A stretch of 64,000 nucleotides of DNA from OFTM10 sp964344055 (GTDB lineage: Bacteria > Actinomycetota > Acidimicrobiia > Acidimicrobiales > Aldehydirespiratoraceae). Each line of letters begins with the position of its first letter. Positions within the stretch are counted from its first letter, which is position 1. Made by a program: the position numbers and the translations under genes. Positions 8,841 to 17,815 of this stretch are shown piece by piece. The stretch spans positions 33,055-97,054 of the forward strand of contig CAYFLT010000007.1 of assembly GCA_964344055.1 (NCBI GenBank). The letters are read 5' to 3'. The notes beneath the pieces were generated by a model. That model was not told where the DNA came from. It saw nothing but the letters and a program-made list of their open reading frames with translations, and searched no databases.

Positions 8841-9863
8841 ACCCCGCTCCTACACGGTGTCTGTGCCGCCATGTGCTCGCCGTTCGACGACACCGGTGAA
8901 CACCTCGACGAGGGCCGCCTGCGCGACCACATCGAGAGCCTGATCGACGCTGGTGTCCACGCCTTGGTGCTGTGTGCCGGCACCGGTGAGTTCGCCTTCC
9001 TGTCCGAGGAGGAGAAGGACCGCATCATCGGGCTCGGCTGTGAGATCGTGGATGGCCGCATCCCCGTGATCGCCCAGACCTCGGCCATCACGACCACCGA
9101 CGCCATCGGGCGCACCCGCAAGGCGGCGGATCAGGGTGCATCCGCGGCGATGGTCCTGCCGCCGTATTTCGAGGGCCCATTCGAGCGGGGAGTGCTTTTC
9201 CACTACGAGAAGCTGGCCCAGGCGATCGACATCCCGATCGTGCTCTACAACATCCCGGTCAACAGCGGTTTCGACATCCACCCCGACCTGTATCGCCAGC
9301 TGATGGCGATCGAGAACATCGAGTACATCAAGGACTCGACCGGCGACCTCATCCGGCTCCAGAAGCTCATCGGGATCGGCGGACACGTCCTCGCCGGTGC
9401 CGATCCTCTCGCCCCGTTCGCTGCGATGTCGGGTGCGGCCGGATGGATCTGGGGTGCCGCCAACGTGATGCCCCACGAATGTGTCCAGCTCTGGGATCTC
9501 GTCCAGAAGGGCGACCACCAGGGAGCGCTCGACCTCTGGGCGAAGATGCTTCCGGCGAACATGTTCTTCTGGGAAAACAACGTCGACGCCGAGTACAACT
9601 CGGCGGTCAAGACCGCCACGAACATGGTGGGCCGCCCGGTCGGCCCGTGCCGCCGGCCGGTGATGCCCATGACCCGGCAGGGTCGGGTGGCTCTGCAGAC
9701 CGCCCTGTCGACGCTGCCGGTCAACGGGACGAATCGGGACACGCTGGTGTTCCGAGAATGGGACGACGAGCGCGACTGGCTCGTCCAGATGACCCACACC
9801 TCGGGTGTGAGTAGAGCGAACCCCTCCGGCGGAGCCGGAGCGAACGAAAGGCCGAACCCGTGA
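8841..9863 (+). CDS. DapA/dihydrodipicolinate-synthase-family lyase or deaminase, 5' end in gap
   Basis: Reads from the 10-N gap at 8831-8840 to a TGA at 9863; the start and first residues are lost. Family markers are AGTGEFAFLSEEE (substrate loop), VLYNIPVNSG (catalytic Tyr) and YIKDSTGD with the Schiff-base Lys. Members split or deaminate 2-keto acids, for example HypD-type pyrroline-hydroxycarboxylate deaminases and KDG/KDX dehydratases. Together with the adjacent aldehyde dehydrogenase and FAD oxidase, a route to a 2-oxoglutarate-semialdehyde-like intermediate is plausible. Oddity: the last 20 or so residues (from about 9801) are Gly/Pro/Asn-rich and cover two short hairpins (9795-9809 and 9824-9840), as if the original stop had been read past. 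The stop overlaps the next GTG start. Confidence 0.85.
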   Translation, partial: TPLLHGVCAAMCSPFDDTGEHLDEGRLRDHIESLIDAGVHALVLCAGTGEFAFLSEEEKDRIIGLGCEIVDGRIPVIAQTSAITTTDAIGRTRKAADQGASAAMVLPPYFEGPFERGVLFHYEKLAQAIDIPIVLYNIPVNSGFDIHPDLYRQLMAIENIEYIKDSTGDLIRLQKLIGIGGHVLAGADPLAPFAAMSGAAGWIWGAANVMPHECVQLWDLVQKGDHQGALDLWAKMLPANMFFWENNVDAEYNSAVKTATNMVGRPVGPCRRPVMPMTRQGRVALQTALSTLPVNGTNRDTLVFREWDDERDWLVQMTHTSGVSRANPSGGAGANERPNP

Positions 9864-11353
9864 CGCTCACCTTCGATCCGGCGGCGCTCGCCGCGTCCGT
9901 GACGCCGCCGACGCGCATGATGATCGGTGGCCGCTCGGTCGAGTCTGCGAGTGGTTCCACCTTTGCCACCTTCAATCCCGCCACCGGTGCCGAGCTCGCC
10001 CAGGTCGCCGAAGGTGCCCGGGAAGACATGGACCGGGCGGTGGCCGCCGCACGCGACGCGTTCGACAACGGCCCGTGGGGACGAATGGCCCCGGCCGATC
10101 GCCGCAACCTGCTCAAGCGGTTCGCCCTGCTGATCGAGGCCCACAGCGACGAACTCGCCGTGATGGAGACCCTGGAGGCGGGCAAGCCGATCTTCGACAC
10201 GTCGACCATCGACCTTCCCGAGACGGTGGCCTGTCTGATGTGGCACGCGGAGCTCGCTGACAAGGTCTACGACCTGGCCAGCCCTTCGGGTCCAGGCGTG
10301 GTGTCCACCATCGTCCGTGAGCCGATCGGTGTGGTCGGCGCGGTGCTGCCCTGGAACTACCCGCTGATGATGGCGGCGTGGAAGATCGGGCCGGCGCTCG
10401 CCGCCGGCAACACCATGGTGCTCAAGCCGGCCGAGCAGACATCGATGTCCACGATCCGGATCGCCGAACTGGCCACGGAAGCCGGTCTGCCCGATGGGGT
10501 GATCAATGTGGTGCCGGGCTTCGGGGAGACCGTGGGGGCAGCGCTCGGGCTGCATCCCGACGTCGACTGTGTGGGCTTCACCGGCTCCACCGAGGTGGGT
10601 CGCATGTTCCTGCGCTACGCCGCCGACTCCAACCTCAAGCGGGTCCTGCTCGAGTGCGGAGGCAAGTCGCCCATGGTCGTGATGGCCGATGCCGAGGATC
10701 TCGACAAGGTGGCCGCGAACGCCTGTGAGTCGATCTTCTGGAACGCGGGACAGAACTGCTCCAGCAACAGCCGGCTGATCCTCCACGAGTCGATCGCTGA
10801 GGAGGTCATGGTCCGCATCGATGAGGCGATGCACGAGTGGGTGCTCGGCGATCCGCTCGACCCGGAGACCCGCATGGGAGCGATCATCGAGCCGGCCCAC
10901 CTCGACAAGATCCTCGCCAACATCGACAAGGCGAAAGAGGAGGGCGCCGCCGTCCGATGTGGCGGCAACCGCACCCGTGAGGACACGGGTGGCTGGTTCG
11001 TCGAGCCGACGATCTTCGAGGGGGTCATGCCCGAGATGACGGTGGCTCGGGACGAGGTCTTCGGTCCGGTCCTGTCGGTGTCGACGTTCGCCCACGCGGA
11101 CGAGGGGATCGTGATGGCCAACGACACCGACTACGGATTGCACGCCTCGGTGTTCACCAGCAACGTGCGCAGTGCTCACCTGGCGAGCCGCATGATCCGT
11201 GCCGGGACCGTCTCGGTGAACTGCTACAGCGAGGGCGACATGACCACCCCGTTTGGTGGGTACGGCCTGTCCGGGTTCGGCGGTCGCGACAACGGCGTCC
11301 ACGCCCACGAGCAATACACCGAAACCAAGACGATCTGGCTCGACCTGAGCTGA
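9860..11353 (+). CDS. NAD(P)-dependent aldehyde dehydrogenase
   Basis: 497 residues from GTG 9860 (GTGA overlap). The ALDH hallmarks are complete: PWNYPLMMAAWKIGPALAAG, the Gly motif FTGSTEVG, catalytic Glu in LLECGGKSP (Cys where Leu is usual) and catalytic Cys in NAGQNCSSNSR. The closest family types are gamma-glutamyl-aminobutyraldehyde/betaine-aldehyde/2-oxoglutarate-semialdehyde dehydrogenases, and the choice cannot be made by eye. It probably oxidises the aldehyde made by the upstream DapA-family enzyme or the downstream oxidase. Confidence 0.93.
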   Translation: MTLTFDPAALAASVTPPTRMMIGGRSVESASGSTFATFNPATGAELAQVAEGAREDMDRAVAAARDAFDNGPWGRMAPADRRNLLKRFALLIEAHSDELAVMETLEAGKPIFDTSTIDLPETVACLMWHAELADKVYDLASPSGPGVVSTIVREPIGVVGAVLPWNYPLMMAAWKIGPALAAGNTMVLKPAEQTSMSTIRIAELATEAGLPDGVINVVPGFGETVGAALGLHPDVDCVGFTGSTEVGRMFLRYAADSNLKRVLLECGGKSPMVVMADAEDLDKVAANACESIFWNAGQNCSSNSRLILHESIAEEVMVRIDEAMHEWVLGDPLDPETRMGAIIEPAHLDKILANIDKAKEEGAAVRCGGNRTREDTGGWFVEPTIFEGVMPEMTVARDEVFGPVLSVSTFAHADEGIVMANDTDYGLHASVFTSNVRSAHLASRMIRAGTVSVNCYSEGDMTTPFGGYGLSGFGGRDNGVHAHEQYTETKTIWLDLS

Positions 11354-11418
11354 TGACCGACCTACCTCGACAGATTCGGTACCTGGAACCGGGTCTGTCT
11401 CACCTCCCTTCGAGCTGA
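11353..11418 (+). CDS. 21-codon micro-ORF bridging ALDH and FAD oxidase genes
   Basis: The ATG overlaps the ALDH stop (TGATG) and the TGA at 11416-11418 overlaps the ATG of the next gene (TGATG). A 13-bp direct repeat (GAGCTGATGACCG) marks both junctions, at 11347-11359 and 11412-11424. It could carry ribosomes across the spacer (translational coupling). No recognisable peptide function. Confidence 0.3.
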   Translation: MTDLPRQIRYLEPGLSHLPSS

Positions 11419-12734
11419 TGACCGCAGTATCGATTCTTCCCGCCTACGACCGGCAGAACGGGTGGCTCGAGATCCTCGGGCCGCAACCTGATCCGGTCGT
11501 GCTCGACGGTGACCTCCACGCCGACCACGTGGTGATCGGCGCGGGCTACGGCGGGCTGGCCGCCGCGAGGCGGCTCGCCGAGTTGGACCCCGACGCCTCG
11601 GTCGTCGTGCTCGAGGCGGATCGCCTCGGCAACAACGCCGCGGGGCGCTGCTCGGGGTTCATCATCGATCACGCCCACAACATCCGGGCCAAGGGGTTCG
11701 CCGACGACACCGACAACGCCCGACGTCAGATCGCACTCAACCGCGCGGGGGTCGATTGGCTCGACGAGATCGTGCACCGCGAAGGAATCCAGTGCGATTG
11801 GCGTCGCGAGGGCAAGATCCACGCTGCGGCGTCCGAGAAGGGTGAGAAGACCCTGATGGGGTTCGCGGCGTCGCTCGATGCGGTCGACGAGGACTACCAC
11901 CTCTACGACGGCGCAGAATGCACTCGTCGGTTCGGAACCGGCTTCTACCGACTCGGGCTACACGCGCCGCACAGCGTGCTGGTCAATCCGGCCGAGTTGG
12001 TGATCGGCCTGAGCCGCACGATGCCCGAGAACGTGCAGGTCTTCGAGTCGAGCATGGTCACCGACTTCAGCCTCGGTCCGCCCCACACGCTGCGGACCGG
12101 CCGTGGCAGCGTTCGGACACCGTCGCTGGTGCTCGCCGCCAACGGCTTCGGAGAGGGCTTCGGCTTCTTCCGCAACCGACTCATCCCGCTGATCACCTGG
12201 GGGTCGATGACCCGGCCCTTGACCGACGCCGAGGTCGAGGCCCTGGGAGGCGACGAGAACTACGCGATCATCCCGGCCCATCCGGCCGGCACCACCGTGC
12301 GGCGCCGACCCGACCGGCGGATCCTGATCCGCAACCAGTACACCTTCAGCCGTCGCAGCAACATCACCCGGGGGCTCGAGGCGGTGAAGCGGGTGCACGA
12401 GAGGTCCTTCCGGAACCGCTACCCGATGCTGCCCGACGTCGAGTTCGAGTACTCCTGGGGCGGCGCGCTCAGCCTGAGCCGCAATGGTGCCGGCGTGTGC
12501 GGGAGGGTGGCCGATGGGGTGTGGGCGACGATGGTGTACCAGGGCACCGGCATGGCCAAGGGGACCATCTCCGGCAAGTACCTGGCGGAGCACATGATGG
12601 GCCAGACCGATCCGCTCATGGACTTGCTAACGGCGGGGGAAGGACCGAGTCGCAACTTCCCCGACCCCTTCAACCGTTGGGGCGTACGGTTGAACGCACG
12701 CTGGCGTCGTCGCCAGGCCGGAATCGAGGAGTAG
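11418..12734 (+). CDS. FAD-dependent amine/amino-acid oxidoreductase (DAO family)
   Basis: 438 residues. The Rossmann FAD motif VVIGAGYGGLAAARRLAEL lies near residue 36, followed by the DAO-fold substrate domain. NNAAGRCSGFI and the C-terminal GVWATMVYQGTGMAKG resemble gamma-glutamylputrescine oxidase and related amine oxidases. No covalent-flavin motif is obvious. It is expected to oxidise a secondary or primary amine, or the demethylated product of the MttB reaction, to an imine or aldehyde for the neighbouring dehydrogenases. Substrate inferred from context only. Confidence 0.85.
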   Translation: MTAVSILPAYDRQNGWLEILGPQPDPVVLDGDLHADHVVIGAGYGGLAAARRLAELDPDASVVVLEADRLGNNAAGRCSGFIIDHAHNIRAKGFADDTDNARRQIALNRAGVDWLDEIVHREGIQCDWRREGKIHAAASEKGEKTLMGFAASLDAVDEDYHLYDGAECTRRFGTGFYRLGLHAPHSVLVNPAELVIGLSRTMPENVQVFESSMVTDFSLGPPHTLRTGRGSVRTPSLVLAANGFGEGFGFFRNRLIPLITWGSMTRPLTDAEVEALGGDENYAIIPAHPAGTTVRRRPDRRILIRNQYTFSRRSNITRGLEAVKRVHERSFRNRYPMLPDVEFEYSWGGALSLSRNGAGVCGRVADGVWATMVYQGTGMAKGTISGKYLAEHMMGQTDPLMDLLTAGEGPSRNFPDPFNRWGVRLNARWRRRQAGIEE

Positions 12735-12738
12735 CGCC

Positions 12739-13515
12739 TTGGGGGATCTGACAGTCGATCTACGCGGCAAGGTCGCGGTCGTCTCCGGAGGATCGTCCGG
12801 AATGGGCGCCGCCATCGCCGAGCGGCTCACCACCTCCGGAGCCGCAGCGATCGTCGGTGGCCGCGACCCCGACCGAACCGCCGCGGTGGTCGATCGGATC
12901 ACGTCCACCGGGGGGATCGCTGTTCCCTGTCTTGGGGACGTGGCCGATTCGGCCGAGGCCGGATCGCTCATCGCGGCAGCTGCCGACTCCTTCGGTGGGG
13001 TCGACATCGTCGTCAACGCGGCCGGTGTGATCCATCGGGCGGACGCGCTCGGCACGTCCGATGACGACTGGCACCGGATCATGTCGATCAATGTCGACGG
13101 CACCTTCTTTCTCTCCCGGGCGGCGGTCCCGGCGTTGAGATCTCGGGGTGGGGGAGTGATCGTCAACATCTCGTCGACCTGTGGACTGGTCGGGTCGGCG
13201 GGGCTCGCCGCCTACTGCGCATCGAAGGGAGCGGTCACCAACCTCACCCGGGCCATGGCGCTCGACCACGCGGCCGAGGGCATCCGGATCAACGCCATCT
13301 GTCCGGGCTCGGTCGACACCCCGATGCTGAGCAGTGCGCGGCCACCGAACGCCGACATCGCCGCGGTGTACGAGGCGAACCGGGCCGACATCCCCGAGGG
13401 CCGCATACCGGACGCCTCCGAGATTGCGGATCTGGTGCTGTTTCTCTGCTCGGACGCCAGCCGCCACATCAACGGAGCCAACCTGTCGCTCGACGGTGGG
13501 TACACCGCACAGTGA
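12739..13515 (+). CDS. Short-chain dehydrogenase/reductase
   Basis: 258 residues from a TTG start at 12739 with GAGGAG about 8 bp upstream. Cofactor motif SGGSSGMGAA, NAAG structural motif, catalytic Ser (ISSTCG) and YCASK tetrad are present. It is a classical NAD(P)-linked SDR with a standard C-terminus (NGANLSLDGGYTAQ). It probably interconverts a hydroxy/keto intermediate of the operon's pathway. It is coupled by GTGA to a second SDR. Confidence 0.9.
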   Translation: MGDLTVDLRGKVAVVSGGSSGMGAAIAERLTTSGAAAIVGGRDPDRTAAVVDRITSTGGIAVPCLGDVADSAEAGSLIAAAADSFGGVDIVVNAAGVIHRADALGTSDDDWHRIMSINVDGTFFLSRAAVPALRSRGGGVIVNISSTCGLVGSAGLAAYCASKGAVTNLTRAMALDHAAEGIRINAICPGSVDTPMLSSARPPNADIAAVYEANRADIPEGRIPDASEIADLVLFLCSDASRHINGANLSLDGGYTAQ

Positions 13516-14267
13516 CCGACTCCTCGCCCCCGACCGTTGTGGTCACCGGTGCGGCCCAGGGGATCGGCCGCGCCATCGCGGACCGCTTCGCTGCGGACGG
13601 GGCGGACGTCGTCATCGGCGACCTACGCGACCCTGGGGACCTCGGACCGGGGCAACGCTGGCATGAGCTCGACGTGACCTCGGAGGACTCCGCGACCTCG
13701 TTCGCGTCCGAGTGCGGTCCATCGATCTCCGTACTGGTCAACAACGCCGGGATCATGTTCGAGGCCTCGATCGAGGCGCAGACCGTCGAGCAGTGGGATC
13801 AGGCCATGGCCGTGAACCTCCGAGGTCCTTGGATGATGACGAAGGTGCTGCTTCCGGCCCTGCGGGCGGCGGGCGGCGCCGTGGTCAACATCGGCTCCAT
13901 CGAAGGGATCGGCTCCAACCCGCTCCACACGGCCTACTCAGCCTCGAAGGGCGGTGTGCACGGGCTCACCGCGGCGATGGCGGTGGACCTCGGACCGATG
14001 GGAATCCGCTGCAATGCGGTGGCTCCGGGTTGGATCGACACCGCACTCAACCGGGCCTACATCGATCGGCTGCCGGACCGTGATCAGGCGCTGGCCGAAC
14101 TCGGCACCCTCCACCCGGTCGGCCACGTCGGCGACCCCGCCGACGTGGCTGCCGCAGTGGCCTTCCTCGCCGGCGACGACGCTCGATTCGTGTCCGGTCA
14201 GGTGCTCGTGGTCGACGGTGCCCGAACCAGCAAGCTCAGCCTCCCGCCCAGCCTTTCGCCCGACTAG
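13512..14267 (+). CDS. Short-chain dehydrogenase/reductase
   Basis: 251 residues from GTG 13512, overlapping the previous stop by 4 bp. Classical SDR motifs are VTGAAQGIGRA, NNAGIMFE, IGSIEG and YSASKGG. It is clearly diverged from the preceding SDR, so this is not a recent tandem duplication. It is the last gene of the LysR-led operon. Cofactor preference and substrate cannot be assigned. Confidence 0.9.
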   Translation: MTDSSPPTVVVTGAAQGIGRAIADRFAADGADVVIGDLRDPGDLGPGQRWHELDVTSEDSATSFASECGPSISVLVNNAGIMFEASIEAQTVEQWDQAMAVNLRGPWMMTKVLLPALRAAGGAVVNIGSIEGIGSNPLHTAYSASKGGVHGLTAAMAVDLGPMGIRCNAVAPGWIDTALNRAYIDRLPDRDQALAELGTLHPVGHVGDPADVAAAVAFLAGDDARFVSGQVLVVDGARTSKLSLPPSLSPD

Positions 14268-14354
14268 GCGCGCGATCGCTCCGTGGCACTGTCCCGGTCG
14301 CTGACTGTTCGGGAGATGGGGCGTATCTTCCGGACAAATCCTCGACTTATGCTG

Positions 14355-14373
14355 TAAGGGACCTAGTTCCCTA
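14355..14373. promoter_or_regulatory. Imperfect palindrome upstream of the respiratory gene block
   Basis: TAAGGGACCTAGTTCCCTA is a 19-bp dyad with six of nine pairs matching (arms TA-GG-AC and GT-CC-TA), just downstream of a TATGCT that could be a -10. It lies in the 132-bp gap before the bc/nar genes. This is a candidate operator only. Confidence 0.25.
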
Positions 14374-14399
14374 CTTCACAAGCGGGGTCCGGGTGGAGG

Positions 14400-14750
14400 A
14401 TGGGCAACGTGCCTGCGCTTCTCGGAATCCCGAACGTGGTCGCCGCAACAATCGCCGCAGTCGTGCTGGCGATTCTGGCGAGACGACGGGTGTTCGGCAC
14501 CAATGACCGCCTGTCCACCTCNNNNNNNNNNNNNNNNNNNNNNNNNTTGGACGCGTGGCTCAAGCGTGTCGTCATCGTCGTATTCGTGGTGTTCCTCGCG
14601 GTGTACCTGCCCTCCTGGGTGATGACGACTTCGACGGTCACCGACCTCGATCGCAACGCCCAGGACCTGATCGGAACGGCCGTGTGGGGGGCCGGCTTCC
14701 TCGGATGCCTCATCGCTCTCTGGTATGGCCACCGGAGGGGACGGGTGTAG
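14400..14750 (+). CDS. Small membrane protein at the head of the bc/nar block
   Basis: About 116 codons including a 25-N gap (14522-14546) that keeps the frame. Three hydrophobic segments are visible (about residues 8-26, 53-73 and 88-107) with basic ends, so it is an integral membrane protein. I do not recognise the family. Its stop overlaps the GTG start of the GltD-like gene by one base, so it is co-translated with the electron-transfer genes. It may be an assembly or anchoring subunit (inference from position). Confidence 0.65.
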   Translation: MGNVPALLGIPNVVAATIAAVVLAILARRRVFGTNDRLSTXXXXXXXXXLDAWLKRVVIVVFVVFLAVYLPSWVMTTSTVTDLDRNAQDLIGTAVWGAGFLGCLIALWYGHRRGRV

Positions 14751-16543
14751 TGGCCTCCGAGCGGGCGGACACACTTGCCTACTTCGACGAGAACATCCCG
14801 TGTCTCGCCGCGTGCCCGGTGCACACCAACGCCGGGATGTACGTCGCCGCCATCGCCGACGGCGACGATGAACTCGCCTACCTGACCGCTCGGATGCCAA
14901 ACCCGTTCGCCTCGGTGTGCGGGCGGGTGTGTGCGGCGCCCTGTGAGGACGCGTGTCGCCGCGGCGAGATCGACGAGCCGATCGCCATTCGAGCCCTGAA
15001 GCGCTACATCACCGAGCAATTCGGACCGGAGGCCGGCGACGGCACGCTCTGGGACCAGGTCGCGGCGCCGCCTGCGGTCGAGCGCTCCGAGAGCATCGGC
15101 ATCGTCGGCGGGGGACCGGCCGGTCTCGCCTGCGCCCACGACCTTCGCCGGTGGGGCTACCAGGTCACGCTCTACGAAGCCACCGAGAAGCTCGGTGGCG
15201 CCATGTGGCTGGGCATCCCTGAATACCGACTCGACCGCGACGTGCTCGCCAAGGACGTCGCCGCCATCGTCGACCTCGGCGTCGACGTGCAGTACGAGAC
15301 CCGCCTCGGTGAGGACGTCACCTTCGACGAGCTGCGGGACCGACACGACGCACTCTTCCTCGCGATCGGCGCCACCCTGGGCCGCGGGCTCGACATCGAC
15401 GGGGCCGACGCCGACGGCGTGTTCAAGGCCATCGAGTTCCTCATCAACATGAACCGCGGCTTCAGCGTCGACGTCGGCGAGAAGGTGATCGTCGTCGGCG
15501 GTGGTGACGTCGCCATGGACGCGGCCCGCACCGCCCTGAGAGCAGCGGACTACGACGACCGCCGTGACGGCGAACGGGGCTCCATGACCGAAGCGATCGA
15601 CGTCGCCCGGTCGGCTGCGCGGGCCGGCGCCCGAGAGATCACCGTCGTGTCACTCGAATCCCGCGAGGAGATGCCGGCCCACGACTTCGAGATCGAGGAA
15701 GCCGAGCACGAGGGCATCTCTTTCATCCCCCGTCGGGGTCCCGCGAGCATCAAGGTCGAGGACGGTCAGGTCACCGGTCTCGAGACCGTCGGAGTCACCC
15801 GAGTGTTCGACGAGGACCATCGTTTCAGTCCCGAGTTCTACGATTCCGATCGTCGAACGCTCGACGCCGACACCGTGATCCTCGCCATCGGCCAGGCCAT
15901 CGACCTCGATGCTCTTGGCGAGTCGGGCCCCGAGATCAGCCCCCGCCGCACCATCCAGGCCGATGACCACACCGGCGCCACGTCGATGCCCTTCGTCTGG
16001 GCCGGTGGTGACGCCGCCAAGGGGCCCCGGACCCTGATCGCCGCGGTGGCCGACGGTCGACGCACCGCAGCCGACATCCACGTCGCCTTCGGCGGCGAAC
16101 TCGAGACCGACCGGCCCGGCCGAATGGTGCGGATGCGCCAATTCCACCGCCTCGAGGACCACTACGACCGGGGGGCGCGGGTCGAGGTTCCCACCCTGGA
16201 GACCGGCCGGCGCATGGGTCTGNNNNNNNNNNTGGCCGAGGTCGAGACCGGCTTCACCCCCGAGCAGGCCCAGTGTGAAGCGAACCGCTGCCTGCGTTGC
16301 TTCGCCAACATCATGCTCGACATCGAACGCTGCGTTCTCTGCGCCCTGTGCTCCGACGTCTGTCCGCTCGATCTGATCTCTCTGGTGCCGTCCGAGGAGG
16401 TCGACCCCGACCGTCCCGGCGGCACCGCCCTACTGCTCGACGAGACCGCCTGCATCCGCTGCGGGCTCTGCATCGAGCGTTGTCCCCCCGACGCCCTGTC
16501 CATGGGTGTGTGGTCCGGAATCGGAGTGCCCGTATGTCTCTAA
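14750..16543 (+). CDS. GltD-like FAD/NAD(P) oxidoreductase with C-terminal ferredoxin domain
   Basis: About 597 residues from GTG 14750, chosen because it overlaps the upstream stop. The order is: an N-terminal Cys-rich Fer4_20-type domain (CLAACPVHTN, VCGRVCAAPCEDACRRG), a two-dinucleotide-fold flavin domain (IVGGGPAGLACAHDL; VIVVGGGDVAMDAARTAL), a 10-N gap at 16223-16232, and a bacterial ferredoxin domain with two 4Fe-4S motifs (CVLCALCSDVCP and CIRCGLCIERCP). The first half resembles the glutamate synthase small subunit, but no gltB partner is adjacent. The 10-bp overlap with cytochrome b suggests it feeds or receives electrons for the quinone/bc complex. The direct donor is unknown. Confidence 0.85.
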   Translation: MASERADTLAYFDENIPCLAACPVHTNAGMYVAAIADGDDELAYLTARMPNPFASVCGRVCAAPCEDACRRGEIDEPIAIRALKRYITEQFGPEAGDGTLWDQVAAPPAVERSESIGIVGGGPAGLACAHDLRRWGYQVTLYEATEKLGGAMWLGIPEYRLDRDVLAKDVAAIVDLGVDVQYETRLGEDVTFDELRDRHDALFLAIGATLGRGLDIDGADADGVFKAIEFLINMNRGFSVDVGEKVIVVGGGDVAMDAARTALRAADYDDRRDGERGSMTEAIDVARSAARAGAREITVVSLESREEMPAHDFEIEEAEHEGISFIPRRGPASIKVEDGQVTGLETVGVTRVFDEDHRFSPEFYDSDRRTLDADTVILAIGQAIDLDALGESGPEISPRRTIQADDHTGATSMPFVWAGGDAAKGPRTLIAAVADGRRTAADIHVAFGGELETDRPGRMVRMRQFHRLEDHYDRGARVEVPTLETGRRMGLXXXXAEVETGFTPEQAQCEANRCLRCFANIMLDIERCVLCALCSDVCPLDLISLVPSEEVDPDRPGGTALLLDETACIRCGLCIERCPPDALSMGVWSGIGVPVCL

Positions 16544-17310
16544 CCGACACCTCGTCCAATGCGGTGAGCCGTCTACGGCGCAGCCCCGTGGGTCGATCCA
16601 TCTTCCGGAGCCCGCCCCGGGTCACGCCAAGGGACCGGGCGGCCGGCCACTGGTCGAACTTCCTGCTGCACATCTACCCGGTGAAGATCCGGCGTCAGGA
16701 ACTCTCCTTCAAGTACTCGTGGTACCTCGGGGTCGTCTCCACTGCCCTCTTCGGATCACTGGTGGTGTCGGGCATCTACCTGATGTTCTTCTACGTCCCA
16801 TCCCCCGACCAGGCGTACACGAACATCCAGACGATCCAGACCGAGGTCACCTTCGGCCAGTACGTCCGCAACGTGCACCGCTGGTCGGCCCACCTGATGG
16901 TGCTGGCGGTGGCGATGCACATGGCGAAGGTCTTCTACCGGGGCGCCTACAAGCCACCTCGCCAGTTCAACTGGGTCATCGGCGTGATGCTGCTGGTGCT
17001 CACCCTGCTCATGTCGTTCACCGGCTACCTCCTGCCGTGGGACCAGCTCGCCTTCTGGGCGGTCACCGTCGGCACCGAGATGGCTTCCTACGTCCCGCTC
17101 ATCGGCGGCGACGTTCAGGAGATGCTGCTCGGCGGCTCGGTGGTCGGGGCCTCCACCCTCCTGCGCTTCTACGTCCTCCACGTGGCCGTGCTTCCCGCCC
17201 TGATCGTCTTCGTCCTGATGATCCACCTCTGGCGCTGGCGCAAGGACGCGATGTTGGATCTCGCCACCAGTGGCGACGGGCTCGATCTCGAAGGGAGTGG
17301 CGATGACTGA
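16534..17310 (+). CDS. Cytochrome b N-terminal subunit of a bc-type complex
   Basis: 258 residues from ATG 16534, overlapping the previous gene by 10 bp. Four hydrophobic segments are present. Haem-ligand His pairs are in NVHRWSAHLMVLAVAMHM and near YVLHVAVLPALIVFVLMIH. SFTGYLLPWDQ matches the cytochrome b/b6 N-terminal domain. Having the b subunit split (b6-like plus a separate subunit-IV-like gene) is typical of some actinobacterial and deep-branching complexes. It oxidises quinol and passes electrons to the Rieske protein encoded two genes downstream. Confidence 0.92.
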   Translation: MSLTDTSSNAVSRLRRSPVGRSIFRSPPRVTPRDRAAGHWSNFLLHIYPVKIRRQELSFKYSWYLGVVSTALFGSLVVSGIYLMFFYVPSPDQAYTNIQTIQTEVTFGQYVRNVHRWSAHLMVLAVAMHMAKVFYRGAYKPPRQFNWVIGVMLLVLTLLMSFTGYLLPWDQLAFWAVTVGTEMASYVPLIGGDVQEMLLGGSVVGASTLLRFYVLHVAVLPALIVFVLMIHLWRWRKDAMLDLATSGDGLDLEGSGDD

Positions 17311-17815
17311 CGCCACCGACGACGGCCGCCGTGTCCTCGGCGTCGTCCCCGGCAAGCCCGTGGCCGGCGACCGCAAGGAGCCTGACGAGCAGGACCTCGT
17401 CATGGTCTGGCCTCACCTGCTCGTCCGCCATGCCGTGGCCGCGATGGCGGTCATGTTGTCCGTACTCGTCATCTCGGTGTTCTTCGACGCACCGTTGCGC
17501 TCGGTCGCCAACCCCACCGACACTCCCAATCCGGAGAAGGCGCCCTGGTACTTCGCGGCCCTCCAGGAGCTGCTGTCGCACTTCCATCCGCTCATCGCCG
17601 GCGTGCTGGTGCCGGGCGGGATCATCGCGGCCCTGGTCGCCCTGCCCTACATCGACAACAGCCCGCACGCGAAGGCCCGCAACCGCAAGGTCGCCGTCGT
17701 CACCTTCACGATCGTGATGGTCGCCTGGATCGTGTTGACCCTGGTCGGGTTCGCCTTCCGCGGCCCCAACTGGAGCTGGGTCTGGCCCTGGAACGAATGG
17801 CACGGAGAACTATGA
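17303..17815 (+). CDS. Cytochrome b C-terminal / subunit-IV-like protein
   Basis: 170 residues from ATG 17303, which has GGGAG 5-6 bp upstream and overlaps the cytochrome b stop. Three hydrophobic segments are visible. NPEKAPWYFAALQELL matches the subunit IV motif of split b6f/bc complexes. A soluble N-terminus of about 40 residues precedes the first helix. It completes the cytochrome b fold with the preceding gene. Confidence 0.88.
   Translation: MTDATDDGRRVLGVVPGKPVAGDRKEPDEQDLVMVWPHLLVRHAVAAMAVMLSVLVISVFFDAPLRSVANPTDTPNPEKAPWYFAALQELLSHFHPLIAGVLVPGGIIAALVALPYIDNSPHAKARNRKVAVVTFTIVMVAWIVLTLVGFAFRGPNWSWVWPWNEWHGEL

Noticed and set aside
9245..11314. 689-codon minus-strand open frame
   Set aside because: Antisense to the DapA-like and aldehyde dehydrogenase genes, both with complete catalytic motifs. 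No domain or ribosome site supports the reverse frame.
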